Below, in pieces: positions 47,387-56,398 of a stretch of DNA of 64,000 nucleotides. Position 1 is the stretch's first letter. Every line of letters starts with the position of its first letter. Source of the stretch: Alphaproteobacteria bacterium (lineage in GTDB: Bacteria; Pseudomonadota; Alphaproteobacteria; Rhizobiales; Rhizobiaceae). The notes below the pieces were generated by a model. It was not told where the DNA came from. It was given only the letters and a program-made list of their open reading frames with translations, and ran no database searches. The stretch is taken from NCBI GenBank assembly GCA_024280375.1, contig JAJRQF010000035.1, positions 1 through 64,000 on the forward strand, written 5' to 3'. The translations under genes and the position numbers were made by a program.

Positions 47387-48442
47387 TCACCCTTGTTTTA
47401 CAATTATCTTTGCCCCAGGGCGTACTCGTTCATAAAGGTCAATAATGTCCTGGTTGATCAATCGAATGCATCCCGACGATGCGGCAGTCCCAATAGAGGC
47501 CCATTCTGGTGAACCGTGCAGGCGGTATAATGTATCTTTACCATTTTGGAATATGTAAAGTGCGCGAGCCCCAAGTGGGTTCTTTGGACCGCCTTTCATA
47601 CCATTTTCACCGCCATATTTTGCAAGTTTAGGTTTGCGGTCAATCATCTCCTGTGGAGGAGTCCATTTAGGCCATTCTTGCTTCCAGGCAACAGTGGCTT
47701 CACCAGCCCATTCAAACCCCGATTTGCCAACACCGATACCATAGCGCATCGCTTTGCCGCCGCCTTCGATCAAATAAAGGTAACGGTTTTTGGTATCAAC
47801 AATCAGAGTACCGCGCTTTTCCCAGCTTCGGTATTTTACTTCTTGCCTCAGGAATTGTTTTTTCATTTTCTTGACAGGAATTGCAGGTAATTTAAATCCG
47901 CCATCTTTGCGGGATTTATAGTCCGAATATTCAATTGGACCAGAGCGAGATAATGCAAATAGCGATCCAGAAGACTCTTTCTCGCTATTGATTCTGGCTT
48001 TTTCAAGCTTGGCTTGCCTCGCATCAAATGCCATTTTTCGTTTTTCTGCTTTGATTGCTTTGCGCTCGGCACGAACAAGTTTTTTATCTGCTTTGAGGGA
48101 AGCTCTCTCTGCCTTTATCAAGGATTTCTTAGAAACCTTAATCTCAAATCGATACTTGGTTATTGCATTTGTAAGTTTTTTGCGCTGCTTAATCGCCTTG
48201 CGTTTTCCAAGCCGTGTATATTTTCGTTCAGAACGCTTTAGCAAACGCTCAGACCGTTTGATTCTTTTCTGGAGCGTCAGAACGGCGTTTTTTGCTTTTG
48301 TTGCGTCAACATTTGCATTGTCTCGGCTCGAGTATGATGCAGATACAGCGCTTCCATAACTGCTTTCTCCTGAAGAGGTGCAACTGGCTACCCCAAGGGT
48401 AGTGAACAACACGATAGCAAAAAATATTTTACTTAATTTCAT
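47387..48442 (-). CDS. L,D-transpeptidase (YkuD) lipoprotein with lysine-rich coiled coil
   Basis: The roughly 351-residue protein starts at ATG 48442 with a lipoprotein signal (FFAIVLFTTLGVASC, lipobox VASC). Residues about 45-150 are extremely Lys/Arg/Ala-rich and predicted helical (KRIKRSERLLKRSERKYTRL, KAERASLKADKKLVRAERKA). The C-terminal YkuD domain has RLHGSPEWASIGTAASSGCI with the catalytic Cys. Such enzymes form 3-3 peptidoglycan cross-links or attach proteins to peptidoglycan. The basic coiled coil may span or bind the peptidoglycan layer. The frame upstream to 48499 adds no function. Confidence 0.9.
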   Translation of the reverse strand: MKLSKIFFAIVLFTTLGVASCTSSGESSYGSAVSASYSSRDNANVDATKAKNAVLTLQKRIKRSERLLKRSERKYTRLGKRKAIKQRKKLTNAITKYRFEIKVSKKSLIKAERASLKADKKLVRAERKAIKAEKRKMAFDARQAKLEKARINSEKESSGSLFALSRSGPIEYSDYKSRKDGGFKLPAIPVKKMKKQFLRQEVKYRSWEKRGTLIVDTKNRYLYLIEGGGKAMRYGIGVGKSGFEWAGEATVAWKQEWPKWTPPQEMIDRKPKLAKYGGENGMKGGPKNPLGARALYIFQNGKDTLYRLHGSPEWASIGTAASSGCIRLINQDIIDLYERVRPGAKIIVKQG

Positions 48443-48699
48443 TTCAAAGCCCGTAAAATTAGATAGCCATCTGCAAAAATAGCCCGTTAAGTTCTGCAAT
48501 AAATTTCATTGTTTTATCGATTTGATTCGAATAGTAGAATCGCTATAATGTCCCAAACCAGTAAATTGACTATAAACAGTATTTATTGGGACACCTCCAA
48601 CAACAAATTGCTTCCGTGAGGGAATATCTATAAATTTGTTGCGAGTGCGATATTTTTGCATCACAAATTCGACGCTGAAAATGCATATGAGTTACTAAA

Positions 48700-49206
48700 T
48701 TGCCAATTATTGAACCGAATTCACCAAACCCCTTTGTTGATGGGCGTCAATCTCCCAATGCATTGATGGTTCGACAAGGTGTTGAACGCCGGATGCTGAA
48801 GTTGGGTTATTCTTGCTTGCCAGAACTTACTTTGGCTTCTGGCAGGCGGTGCGATCTGATATGTATTTCTGCAAAAGGAAATATAATTATTGTAGAGATT
48901 AAATCTTCTGTGGAAGACTTCCGGGTCGACCAAAAGTGGCCCGAATATCAAAAATATTGTGACGCATTCTATTTTGCTACTCATGCTGGGGTCTCACTGG
49001 GAATTTTCCCAGGAGATGAGGGGCTGATCTTGGCAGATGCATACGACGCAGAAATTATTCAGCAGCCTAATGAAAACAGTATTTCTGCCGCAACACGGAA
49101 ATCGATGTTACTGCGTTTTGCAAAAGTGGCTAGCCAGAGGTTGAGAATCGCTTCTGATTACGCGGAAAAAGCTGGAATAGTTATAGATTATAACGACGTA
49201 GAATAA
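48700..49206 (+). CDS. mmcB: MmcB-family DNA repair protein
   Basis: The 168-residue protein is a DUF1052/MmcB member with a PD-(D/E)xK nuclease-like core: GRRCDLICISAKGNIIIVEI then KSSVEDFRVD (Asp, Glu and Lys of the motif near residues 52-68). In Caulobacter, mmcB is SOS-induced and acts in repair with the ImuABC system; that role is carried over by homology. A TTG at 48700 is the only usable start, since the ATG at 48681 is in another frame and stops quickly. It converges with regA across 10 bases. Confidence 0.85.
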   Translation: MPIIEPNSPNPFVDGRQSPNALMVRQGVERRMLKLGYSCLPELTLASGRRCDLICISAKGNIIIVEIKSSVEDFRVDQKWPEYQKYCDAFYFATHAGVSLGIFPGDEGLILADAYDAEIIQQPNENSISAATRKSMLLRFAKVASQRLRIASDYAEKAGIVIDYNDVE

Positions 49207-49216
49207 TTATTACAGC

Positions 49217-49780
49217 TTAGCGCGGCGCTCGCTTTGCTAAAATACGCTGCAAGGTACGGCGATGCATGTTAAGCCTGCGCGCAGTTTCTGAAACATTACG
49301 ATCGCACAATTCATATACCCGTTGAATATGTTCCCACCTTACCCGGTCTGCAGACATCGGGTTTTCTGGCGGTGAAGCTTTATCGTCTGGGTTACGCATT
49401 AGGGCTGCAAATACATCATCTGCATCAGCTGGTTTCGCAAGATAGTCAATTGCTCCAAGTTTTACAGCAGTAACGGCAGTTGCAATATTTCCATAACCAG
49501 TAAGCACAACAATTCGAGCATCCGGCTTTGTTGCCTTTATTGCTTCAACCACATTTAATCCATTTCCGTCATTCAAACGCATATCTATGACGGCAAAATC
49601 AGGAGCCGAGCTTCGTACCAATGCAAGACCGCTTGCAACCGATTCAGCCGTTCGAACCACAAACCCGCGGCCTTCCATTGCTCTACCTAGGCGTTGCAAA
49701 AACGGGCGGTCATCATCAACCAACAGCAAGTTGTTGCTATCTTTTTCATCCAGCTTTACTGGTTCGGCATTAGAAGACAT
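49217..49780 (-). CDS. regA: RegA/ActR/PrrA redox response regulator
   Basis: The 187-residue regulator has a receiver domain with the phospho-acceptor in FAVIDMRLNDGNGLNVVEAI, LTGYGNIATAVTAVKLGAID and the invariant KPADADD. A short linker is followed by a Fis-type helix-turn-helix (WEHIQRVYELCDRNVSETAR, RRLNMHRRTLQRILAKR). RegA homologues control aerobic/anaerobic and energy metabolism genes. An upstream TTG (49786) is an alternative start. It is transcribed after or with regB, 85 bases away. Confidence 0.95.
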   Translation of the reverse strand: MSSNAEPVKLDEKDSNNLLLVDDDRPFLQRLGRAMEGRGFVVRTAESVASGLALVRSSAPDFAVIDMRLNDGNGLNVVEAIKATKPDARIVVLTGYGNIATAVTAVKLGAIDYLAKPADADDVFAALMRNPDDKASPPENPMSADRVRWEHIQRVYELCDRNVSETARRLNMHRRTLQRILAKRAPR

Positions 49781-49865
49781 TGGCAAGCTAACTCCTGTTT
49801 GGTAAAATATATTGAAGCCTGATTACCGCAATATACATATATATTCAAAAAATTGAAAGTGTAGG

Positions 49866-51209
49866 CTAAATTTGATTATTCGAGGCGTAGTTCTTACCAG
49901 CATTAATGCCTTGCGCAAATTGATCAAATTTTTCCCTGGGCCAGCAAATTTCAACATTTGCACCTACGTCCTTTGTCGTAAAATTAGAAAATTCCAGCAC
50001 AGCCCCGCTTCTCTCCAATAGGGTTTTTGCGATGAACAGACCCAAACCCAACCCACCTGCATTTGGGTTTGCAGATTGACGACGAGAGGTCACAAATGGC
50101 TCGCCGATACGACTTATGATTTCGTTTGAAAATCCGGGGCCATTATCAGAAATAGTGATGGTTACCGTATCCTTTCCCCAGCTAGCGCTTATTTTCACGC
50201 GGCTATGCGCAAAATCGACGGCATTTTCGATAAGATTACCCAGACCATACAATACACCGGGATTGCGTTTGCTTACTGGTTCACTAGTATTCCCATCGAT
50301 TACTATTTCAATTGCGATCCCAAAATCCCGATGGGGTGCAACAACTTCTTCGATTAGTGAAGTCATAGGCAATCTGCCAATGTGATCTTCTCCATCTTCT
50401 GAAAGCGATGTCAATTTTTGCAGGATGTCATGGCACCTTCGTGCCTGCGAGCGTAGCAATTTTGCGTCTTCACTTAAGGGGTGGTTTTCCCCTAGTTCAC
50501 GCTGCATTTCTTTAGATACAAGTGCAATGGTGGCAAGGGGAGTGCCAAGCTCATGGGCGGCAGCCGCCGCAAGTCCATCCAAGGCAGAGAGATGTTGCTC
50601 ACGTTGTAACACAAGTTCTGTAGCGCTTAAGGCATCTGCAAGACGTCTCGCCTCTTCTGCAACTCTAAATGTATAAATGGCTGTAAACAATAAGCTTGAT
50701 ACAATCGCACCCCATGTTCCGGTCACATACAATTGAGGCGTGACGGGTCGGATTCCTGGTGTCCAGGGGAGCGGTTCGTGATAAAATAATAATATTGATG
50801 CGATTACGACAACCAGCAATCCCAATAAAAGGCTGCGCCATTGGGAATGTGATGTAGCAGAGATTACTACTGGCACAATCAGTAATATTGAGAATGGGTT
50901 TTGGAGGCCTCCTGTTAAATACAGGAGCAATCCTAATTGTACAATGTCATAGGCGAGAAGTAGCAATGCCGCATCATCTGAAGGTCGGTAGCTGGTTGGA
51001 TAGCGCAATGTTAGAAAAACATTGAGCCATATTGATGAAGCAATTAATGCGCCGCAAAGCAGGCTGGGGAACTCAAACTTCAAGCCAAATGCAACAAATA
51101 TCACCGCCAGCGATTGGCCAGCGATTGCCAACCATCTCAGTTTTATGGAAGTTTGCAGCAATAAAAGCTGGCGATCGTCGCGCTGATCAAAATGTATTTC
51201 TTGAACCAT
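49866..51209 (-). CDS. regB: RegB/ActS/PrrB redox sensor histidine kinase
   Basis: The 447-residue sensor has six membrane segments in its first 180 residues, with the quinone-binding heptad-like GGLQNPF near residue 100. The H-box is AAHELGTPLATIALVS with the phospho-acceptor His near 219. The redox-active Cys lies in RRCHDILQKL near 259, and the ATPase boxes are ENAVDFAHS and GGLGLGLFIAK. All RegB redox features are present, so it should sense quinone-pool and disulfide state and phosphorylate RegA, encoded just downstream. Confidence 0.95.
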   Translation of the reverse strand: MVQEIHFDQRDDRQLLLLQTSIKLRWLAIAGQSLAVIFVAFGLKFEFPSLLCGALIASSIWLNVFLTLRYPTSYRPSDDAALLLLAYDIVQLGLLLYLTGGLQNPFSILLIVPVVISATSHSQWRSLLLGLLVVVIASILLFYHEPLPWTPGIRPVTPQLYVTGTWGAIVSSLLFTAIYTFRVAEEARRLADALSATELVLQREQHLSALDGLAAAAAHELGTPLATIALVSKEMQRELGENHPLSEDAKLLRSQARRCHDILQKLTSLSEDGEDHIGRLPMTSLIEEVVAPHRDFGIAIEIVIDGNTSEPVSKRNPGVLYGLGNLIENAVDFAHSRVKISASWGKDTVTITISDNGPGFSNEIISRIGEPFVTSRRQSANPNAGGLGLGLFIAKTLLERSGAVLEFSNFTTKDVGANVEICWPREKFDQFAQGINAGKNYASNNQI

Positions 51210-51297
51210 ATGCGAGTATAACCAAGGCTGATGCCTGTTGTGAATATGAAATCAACGTTCGTTACCCAAGCATCGATTAAATTTCGTATATATTGTG

Positions 51298-51837
51298 CTA
51301 ATTATCAAAAACTTCTTCTGGATAAACACCCCAAATTTTTGGTTTTGGTAGATAACCGATGAATTTACCTTTTGTAACTTTGCACCAGGTTTCATCACAG
51401 CTCTCGATACTAACCACTAGGCCCGGTTGCAATATGCCGGCAACCGAAGCATTTGAAGAGTTGTTTTGGTATGCTCTGGCAAAGCTGTCTTCGTTGCTGG
51501 ACTTGGTCGACAATTCCTTATCCCAAGGGGCGATAATAGCTGTTCTTTTTCCCGATAGAAGTGAGTGAAAAACCCAGCCTTCTGTACCTTCAGAGTCTCT
51601 TATTTGTCGCCATTGGTCATATTCTTGAATAACTTCTACTGGCAATCCTGGGTTTAAATATAACCATTGTACAGAAAATTTTCTGCCAGGGCCGACCCGC
51701 AAATTCACACGTTTTGATTTTAAACTTACAAACCGCGGAATCTGAAGCCCTGTAGCATTGCCCTTAAATTGAGCGAACGCATTGCCGGTTAGTGTTGCCC
51801 AAGCTAAAAGCAACGTTAATAGCATCAGTTTTCTCAC
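51298..51837 (-). CDS. Secreted bacterial SH3-domain protein
   Basis: The roughly 179-residue protein starts at GTG 51837, with GAAGGA nine bases upstream, and has a signal peptide (LMLLTLLLAWATLTGNAFA). Two SH3-like modules follow: KRVNLRVGPGRKFSVQWLYL to GWVFHSLLSGKR, and VAGILQPGLVVSIESCDETW to GYLPKPKIWG. Such proteins often bind the cell wall. The stop lies 88 bases before regB on the same strand. A frame from TTG 51870 is less likely. Confidence 0.82.
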   Translation of the reverse strand: MRKLMLLTLLLAWATLTGNAFAQFKGNATGLQIPRFVSLKSKRVNLRVGPGRKFSVQWLYLNPGLPVEVIQEYDQWRQIRDSEGTEGWVFHSLLSGKRTAIIAPWDKELSTKSSNEDSFARAYQNNSSNASVAGILQPGLVVSIESCDETWCKVTKGKFIGYLPKPKIWGVYPEEVFDN

Positions 51838-52018
51838 TTGGATTATTCCTTCTGTAGGCAATGATTGCAAGAAAATGTACCCAGATTCATGAAATTTGGA
51901 TTTTCTTTGTATTTCAGTTCGATTCTGATAGAAATCTGACCAATGTAGTTACTGTTTGAGTGTCGCTCTTTCTGGTTAATGAGCTCTCAACAATGATAGT
52001 TAAAAGGCAAATTTTAAT

Positions 52019-53017
52019 ATGCCCAATGAAAAACCACTGGTAATCATCACTCGAAAATTACCAGAAGTCGTCGAAACAAGAATGTATGAGTTGTTTAGTA
52101 CCAGATTAAATCTGGTTGACGAACCTTTTGACGAAAATCAGCTTTTGAAAGCTGTAAAAGAAGCAACTGTTCTGGTGCCGACGGTTACCGACAAAATTGA
52201 TGCCAATACGATTGCCCAAGCTGGTGATCAGTTGAAGTTAATTGCAAACTTCGGTAACGGCGTCGATAACATAGACATAAAAGCTGCTGCAGCTGCAGGC
52301 ATTACAGTTACCAATACACCCAGCGTGCTGACAGAAGACACGGCTGATATGACCATGGCATTGATTTTGGCTGTACCGCGTCGGCTGGTTGAGGGAGCAG
52401 AGATTTTAAATCAGTCTGAAAAATGGCATGGCTGGTCACCGACATGGATGCTGGGCCAACGCATTTATGGCAAACGATTGGGTATTCTGGGTATGGGCCG
52501 AATTGGAATGGCCGTTGCGCGCAGAGCAAAAGCATTCGGTCTGTCAATTCACTATCATAATCGTTCTCGTATACAGCGAGAAGTCGAAGAAGAGCTGGAG
52601 GCTACATATTGGGATAGCCTTGACCAAATGTTGGCCCGAATGGATATAATTTCGGTCAACTGCCCATCAACGCCGGCTACATACCATTTGCTATCAAAGC
52701 GCCGTTTAAAGTTGATGCGGCCAGGAGCATACATTGTTAATACGTCTCGTGGAGAAATAATTGACGAAGCAGCCTTGATAGAAGCGCTTGAAACGGGCGC
52801 ATTGGCTGGTGCCGCATTAGATGTTTTTGAATACGAACCTGCTGTGAATCCAAAATTGCTTGAATTAGCGAAAGAGGATCGAATCGTTCTATTGCCACAT
52901 ATGGGCTCGGCCACAATTGAGGGCAGAATCGAAATGGGAGAAAAAGTGATTATTAACATCAAAACCCATTTGGACGGGCATCGGCCACCAGACCGAGTTT
53001 TACCGAACATTAGCTAA
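52019..53017 (+). CDS. D-2-hydroxyacid dehydrogenase (glyoxylate/hydroxypyruvate reductase-like)
   Basis: The 332-residue enzyme has the D-isomer-specific catalytic set: Arg in IVNTSRGEIIDE, Glu in DVFEYEP and His in LLPHMGSAT. The nucleotide motif is LGILGMGRIGMAVARRAKAF. Arg-Ser after the second strand (HYHNRSR) suggests NADP(H) preference. GNGVDNIDIKAA is typical of glyoxylate/hydroxypyruvate reductases (GyaR/GhrB-like) of alphaproteobacteria. The start ATG is clear. It converges with the moeB gene. Confidence 0.88.
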   Translation: MPNEKPLVIITRKLPEVVETRMYELFSTRLNLVDEPFDENQLLKAVKEATVLVPTVTDKIDANTIAQAGDQLKLIANFGNGVDNIDIKAAAAAGITVTNTPSVLTEDTADMTMALILAVPRRLVEGAEILNQSEKWHGWSPTWMLGQRIYGKRLGILGMGRIGMAVARRAKAFGLSIHYHNRSRIQREVEEELEATYWDSLDQMLARMDIISVNCPSTPATYHLLSKRRLKLMRPGAYIVNTSRGEIIDEAALIEALETGALAGAALDVFEYEPAVNPKLLELAKEDRIVLLPHMGSATIEGRIEMGEKVIINIKTHLDGHRPPDRVLPNIS

Positions 53018-53043
53018 CTGCAACGATCAGGTGTAAAGAGATA

Positions 53044-53802
53044 TTATTTTTTGCGCCTGTATTTAATTTGCTCAAACCGCGTTGCAAGGGCATCGTATAA
53101 CACCAGTCGCCCGACCAGGCTTTCGCCTGTCCCAACGATTTCCTTAATAACTTCAAGTGCCTGCATTGAGCCAATTACTCCGGTTAAGGCGCCTAGAATT
53201 CCCGCTTCTGCACAGCTAGGTAACAAATCTGCCGGCGGTTGGTTAGGAAAAATATCGATATATCTTGGATTTTGTTCGCCCTCAGAATTTACAGAATACG
53301 GCTTTAAAGTGGTAATTGACCCATCAAATCTTCCAACGGCAGCAGTCACTAATGGGACGCGCAATTTTTCACAGGTTCTTGCCGTCAAATATCTGGTCTC
53401 AAAATTATCAGACCCGTCTGCAACAATGTCATAGGCACCAATAAGGCTTTCAGCATTGCTGTCGCCAAGTCTGGAATTGTGGATATTCACATTTACGGAC
53501 GGATTAATTCGCTTGATACTATTTGCACCACTTTCTGTTTTTAGATCACCAATAGATGAAGTGTCATGCGCAATCTGTCTTTGCAAATTAGACAAGGAAA
53601 CAACGTCGTCATCGATGATTCCAATTGTACCGACGCCTGCTGCAGCGAGGTAAAGTGCGACAGGGCTACCCAACCCTCCCACGCCGATGATCAATGCACG
53701 CGCGGCTTTCAATTTTTGTTGGCCAGCACCGCCTACCTCTGGCAGAATCAGATGGCGTGCATATCGCTCCAATTCATTTTCGTTGAGGGTAGGATTGTTC
53801 AT
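53044..53802 (-). CDS. moeB: MoeB/HesA/ThiF-family adenylyltransferase
   Basis: The 252-residue E1-like enzyme has the ATP site IIGVGGLGSPVALYLAAAGV, the Asp/Arg region IDDDVVSLSNLQRQI, DGSDNFETRYL and the crossover loop LLPSCAEAGILGALTGV with a candidate thioester Cys. It would activate the C-terminus of MoaD- or ThiS-type carriers. The second CxxC zinc pair of E. coli MoeB is not seen, so HesA-like is also possible. It overlaps recF by four bases (ATGA). Confidence 0.88.
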   Translation of the reverse strand: MNNPTLNENELERYARHLILPEVGGAGQQKLKAARALIIGVGGLGSPVALYLAAAGVGTIGIIDDDVVSLSNLQRQIAHDTSSIGDLKTESGANSIKRINPSVNVNIHNSRLGDSNAESLIGAYDIVADGSDNFETRYLTARTCEKLRVPLVTAAVGRFDGSITTLKPYSVNSEGEQNPRYIDIFPNQPPADLLPSCAEAGILGALTGVIGSMQALEVIKEIVGTGESLVGRLVLYDALATRFEQIKYRRKK

Positions 53803-54968
53803 GATGTGTCCTGAACCTGATTTATCTGGCTTACTTTGCCGTTTGATACTTCGATAAACTGCGCACGTTCACCTAAAGATGCGAACATTTCAAAATCGGT
53901 TCCTGTCATCCATGCCTGACAACCAAACGAGTCGAGCAAATTAAACAATCCGGCGCGTCTCTTTTCATCAAGATGTGCCGCAACTTCGTCCAATAACAAT
54001 ATAGGCGATAATTCACACATTTCTTCAACAAGAATGGCATGGGCAAGTACAATTCCTACCAAAAGTGCTTTTTGCTCACCGGTTGAGCAAAGCTTTGCGG
54101 CCATATCTTTCGGTCCGTGCGTCGTTACTAAATCTGTCCTGTGTGGCCCGATGAGCGTACGGCCGGCGGCCCTATCTAAACCGCGGCCGGAACGTAACAT
54201 GTCGCGATAACGATCTTCAAGATCAAGTGCAGATCCAAAATCAACCTCACTCTCCAATACGCCATCGAGTTCAAGTCGGGCATCTGGAAATGGTGTTTTA
54301 TCTTTTATGCCGCGTTCAATCATTCGGGCGAGAAGTTCAACAAGCTCCGCTCTTGCTATCGCGATCGCGGCACCATATTCAGCCAATTGGCCTTCGATGC
54401 CAGCAAGCCACAAAGGGTCAGCGGCATGGTCTTCCAATAGTCGATTGCGCGAACGCATAGCTTTTTCATAATTTGATACCCTCTTTCCATGCGCGGGATC
54501 GATCGCAAGAACCATACGATCCAGAAATCGTCGACGGTCTGATGTTGAACCCGTAAATAATCCATCCATACTGGGTGTGAGCCAAACAACCCGGCACAGA
54601 TCAAGCAGTTCGTCCGCTGATTTTACCGGAGTTTTGTTGATGCGAATTTTACGAGTGTTGTCCACGCCTGTTGGACCAAGGGTCAAGCCGGTGCCAATTG
54701 TCGAGACATCATCCGGGCCTGAAAGTTCAGCGTTAACTGCCCAGCTGCCGTCTCCTTTTGTATTTGCCACATCGCTGTATGTTGCCCGTCGCATTCCGCG
54801 ACCGGGTGAAAGAAATGAAACTGCTTCAAGCAGGTTGGTTTTTCCAGACCCATTTTCGCCGCAAAGCACTACGTGTCTCTGGTCAAATTGAAGTGAAATA
54901 TTTGAATAGTTTCTAAAATGGTTTAACCGTAGCGCCGCAATAAATATCTTGTTTGTATTATGGGTCAA
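53799..54968 (-). CDS. recF: DNA replication/repair protein RecF
   Basis: RecF loads RecA at single-strand gaps with RecOR. The 389-residue SMC-like ATPase has the opening LRLNHFRNYSNISLQF, Walker A CGENGSGKTNLLEAV, the signature region LCSTGEQKALLVGIVLAHA and Walker B SPILLLDEVAAHLDEKRR. It follows dnaN by 35 bases and overlaps moeB, within the conserved dnaA-dnaN-recF order. Confidence 0.96.
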   Translation of the reverse strand: MTHNTNKIFIAALRLNHFRNYSNISLQFDQRHVVLCGENGSGKTNLLEAVSFLSPGRGMRRATYSDVANTKGDGSWAVNAELSGPDDVSTIGTGLTLGPTGVDNTRKIRINKTPVKSADELLDLCRVVWLTPSMDGLFTGSTSDRRRFLDRMVLAIDPAHGKRVSNYEKAMRSRNRLLEDHAADPLWLAGIEGQLAEYGAAIAIARAELVELLARMIERGIKDKTPFPDARLELDGVLESEVDFGSALDLEDRYRDMLRSGRGLDRAAGRTLIGPHRTDLVTTHGPKDMAAKLCSTGEQKALLVGIVLAHAILVEEMCELSPILLLDEVAAHLDEKRRAGLFNLLDSFGCQAWMTGTDFEMFASLGERAQFIEVSNGKVSQINQVQDTS

Positions 54969-55003
54969 TGATTTGCTTGCAGAATGGGAGCTGATTACGC
55001 GAA

Positions 55004-56119
55004 TTAAACGCGCATCGGCATCAATACATAAATAGCACCATTATCAATCGAATCTTTGATTAATGTTGGTGACCCAGAATCCGCCAGCATAAAAATTGTT
55101 TCCTCACTGGTGAGTTGGCTGGTAATATCGAGTAAATATCGAGAGTTGAACCCAATTTCCATATTATCATCAGAGTAACCAACAGCAATCTCTTCTTCCG
55201 CACTGCCAGAATCTGGATTATTAACGCTAAGAACAAGGCTTTCATTGGAAAGTGAGAGCTTCACTGCGCGCCCCCGATCTGAAGAAATTGTTGAAACCCT
55301 GTCAACAGCAGCTGTAAATACGGTCCGTTCTAAGGACAGTTTTTTATCATTGCCGGCAGGAATTACTCTGTTGTAATCAGGGAAAGTGCCATCAATCAGC
55401 TTTGAGGTAAGCACCAGAGAATCCAGAGTCAATCTGATTTTTGTGTCTGATAATTCGACGGTTACCGAGCCATCCGGATCTTCCAGCAATCGTTGAATTT
55501 CTCCAACAGCTTTGCGCGGAATGATGATGCCCGGCATCCCATCACTGCCCACTGGTGCATCTATCTGCGCACGCGCAAGTCGGTGCCCGTCGGTCGCAAC
55601 AGCACGCAATACAAGTTCCCCGTCATCTTCAACGCTATGAAAATAAATGCCGTTTAAATAATAACGTGTTTCCTCGGTTGAAATTGCAAATTGTGTTCGA
55701 TCAATCAAACCTTTAAATGCAATGGCTTGAATTCTGAATGTATGGCTGAATTCACCGGCCGTTAAATCGGGGAAGTCAGTTTCAGGTAAAATTTGCAGTC
55801 GAAACTGGGATTTCCCCGAGGTGAAATTCAGCATTGTATCATCAGACTTGGACAGAATTACCTCAGCTCCATCCGGTAGCTTTCGCACAATGTCGTATAA
55901 CATATGTGCTGGAACTGTCGTCGCTCCAGGCTGTTCTACCATCGCGGAAACTGTTTCAGTAACCTCAAGATCTAGGTCGGTTGCTTTCAGCCGCAATATT
56001 CCGTCTTCTGCCTGCAAAAGAACATTCGACAAAATTGGTATAGTATTACGCCGCTCAACAACCCTTTGAACATGGTTTAGAGATTTTAAAAGGCTTGACC
56101 GCTCGAGAGTCACACGCAT
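55004..56119 (-). CDS. dnaN: DNA polymerase III beta clamp
   Basis: The 371-residue sliding clamp shows the three-domain pattern, opening RVTLERSSLLKSLNHVQRVV followed by ERRNTIPILSNVLL, with ATDGHRLARAQ in the second domain and the C-terminal IYVLMPMRV. Its length equals the usual alphaproteobacterial clamp. It lies 279 bases from dnaA and 35 from recF. Confidence 0.97.
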   Translation of the reverse strand: MRVTLERSSLLKSLNHVQRVVERRNTIPILSNVLLQAEDGILRLKATDLDLEVTETVSAMVEQPGATTVPAHMLYDIVRKLPDGAEVILSKSDDTMLNFTSGKSQFRLQILPETDFPDLTAGEFSHTFRIQAIAFKGLIDRTQFAISTEETRYYLNGIYFHSVEDDGELVLRAVATDGHRLARAQIDAPVGSDGMPGIIIPRKAVGEIQRLLEDPDGSVTVELSDTKIRLTLDSLVLTSKLIDGTFPDYNRVIPAGNDKKLSLERTVFTAAVDRVSTISSDRGRAVKLSLSNESLVLSVNNPDSGSAEEEIAVGYSDDNMEIGFNSRYLLDITSQLTSEETIFMLADSGSPTLIKDSIDNGAIYVLMPMRV

Positions 56120-56398
56120 GGCTTAAGATCCAATAGCTGAAATTATCAAGAAATAATGGGCTTTTGTTGCCTACCATTTATCCGACTATAATCAATAATC
56201 GGGCATCAGTAAAATGCGAAATAATGTTAATAAGTGCAAGGTTGGGAGCCTTGGCCGCCAAAATTAACGTGGATTAGCAGGGGATAAATTGATATCGGCT
56301 AATAAATCTACGATGGAAAAGGTAATCGAAATTTATTAGCCGACATTTAGTCAATGTTGGAAGCAGGAACCCACTAATGTTTCAACATGCTGCAGCAC
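56120..56398. other. dnaA-dnaN intergenic region
   Basis: The 279 bases contain no gene. The dnaN promoter is expected here. No clear intrinsic terminator for dnaA was found. Confidence 0.35.
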
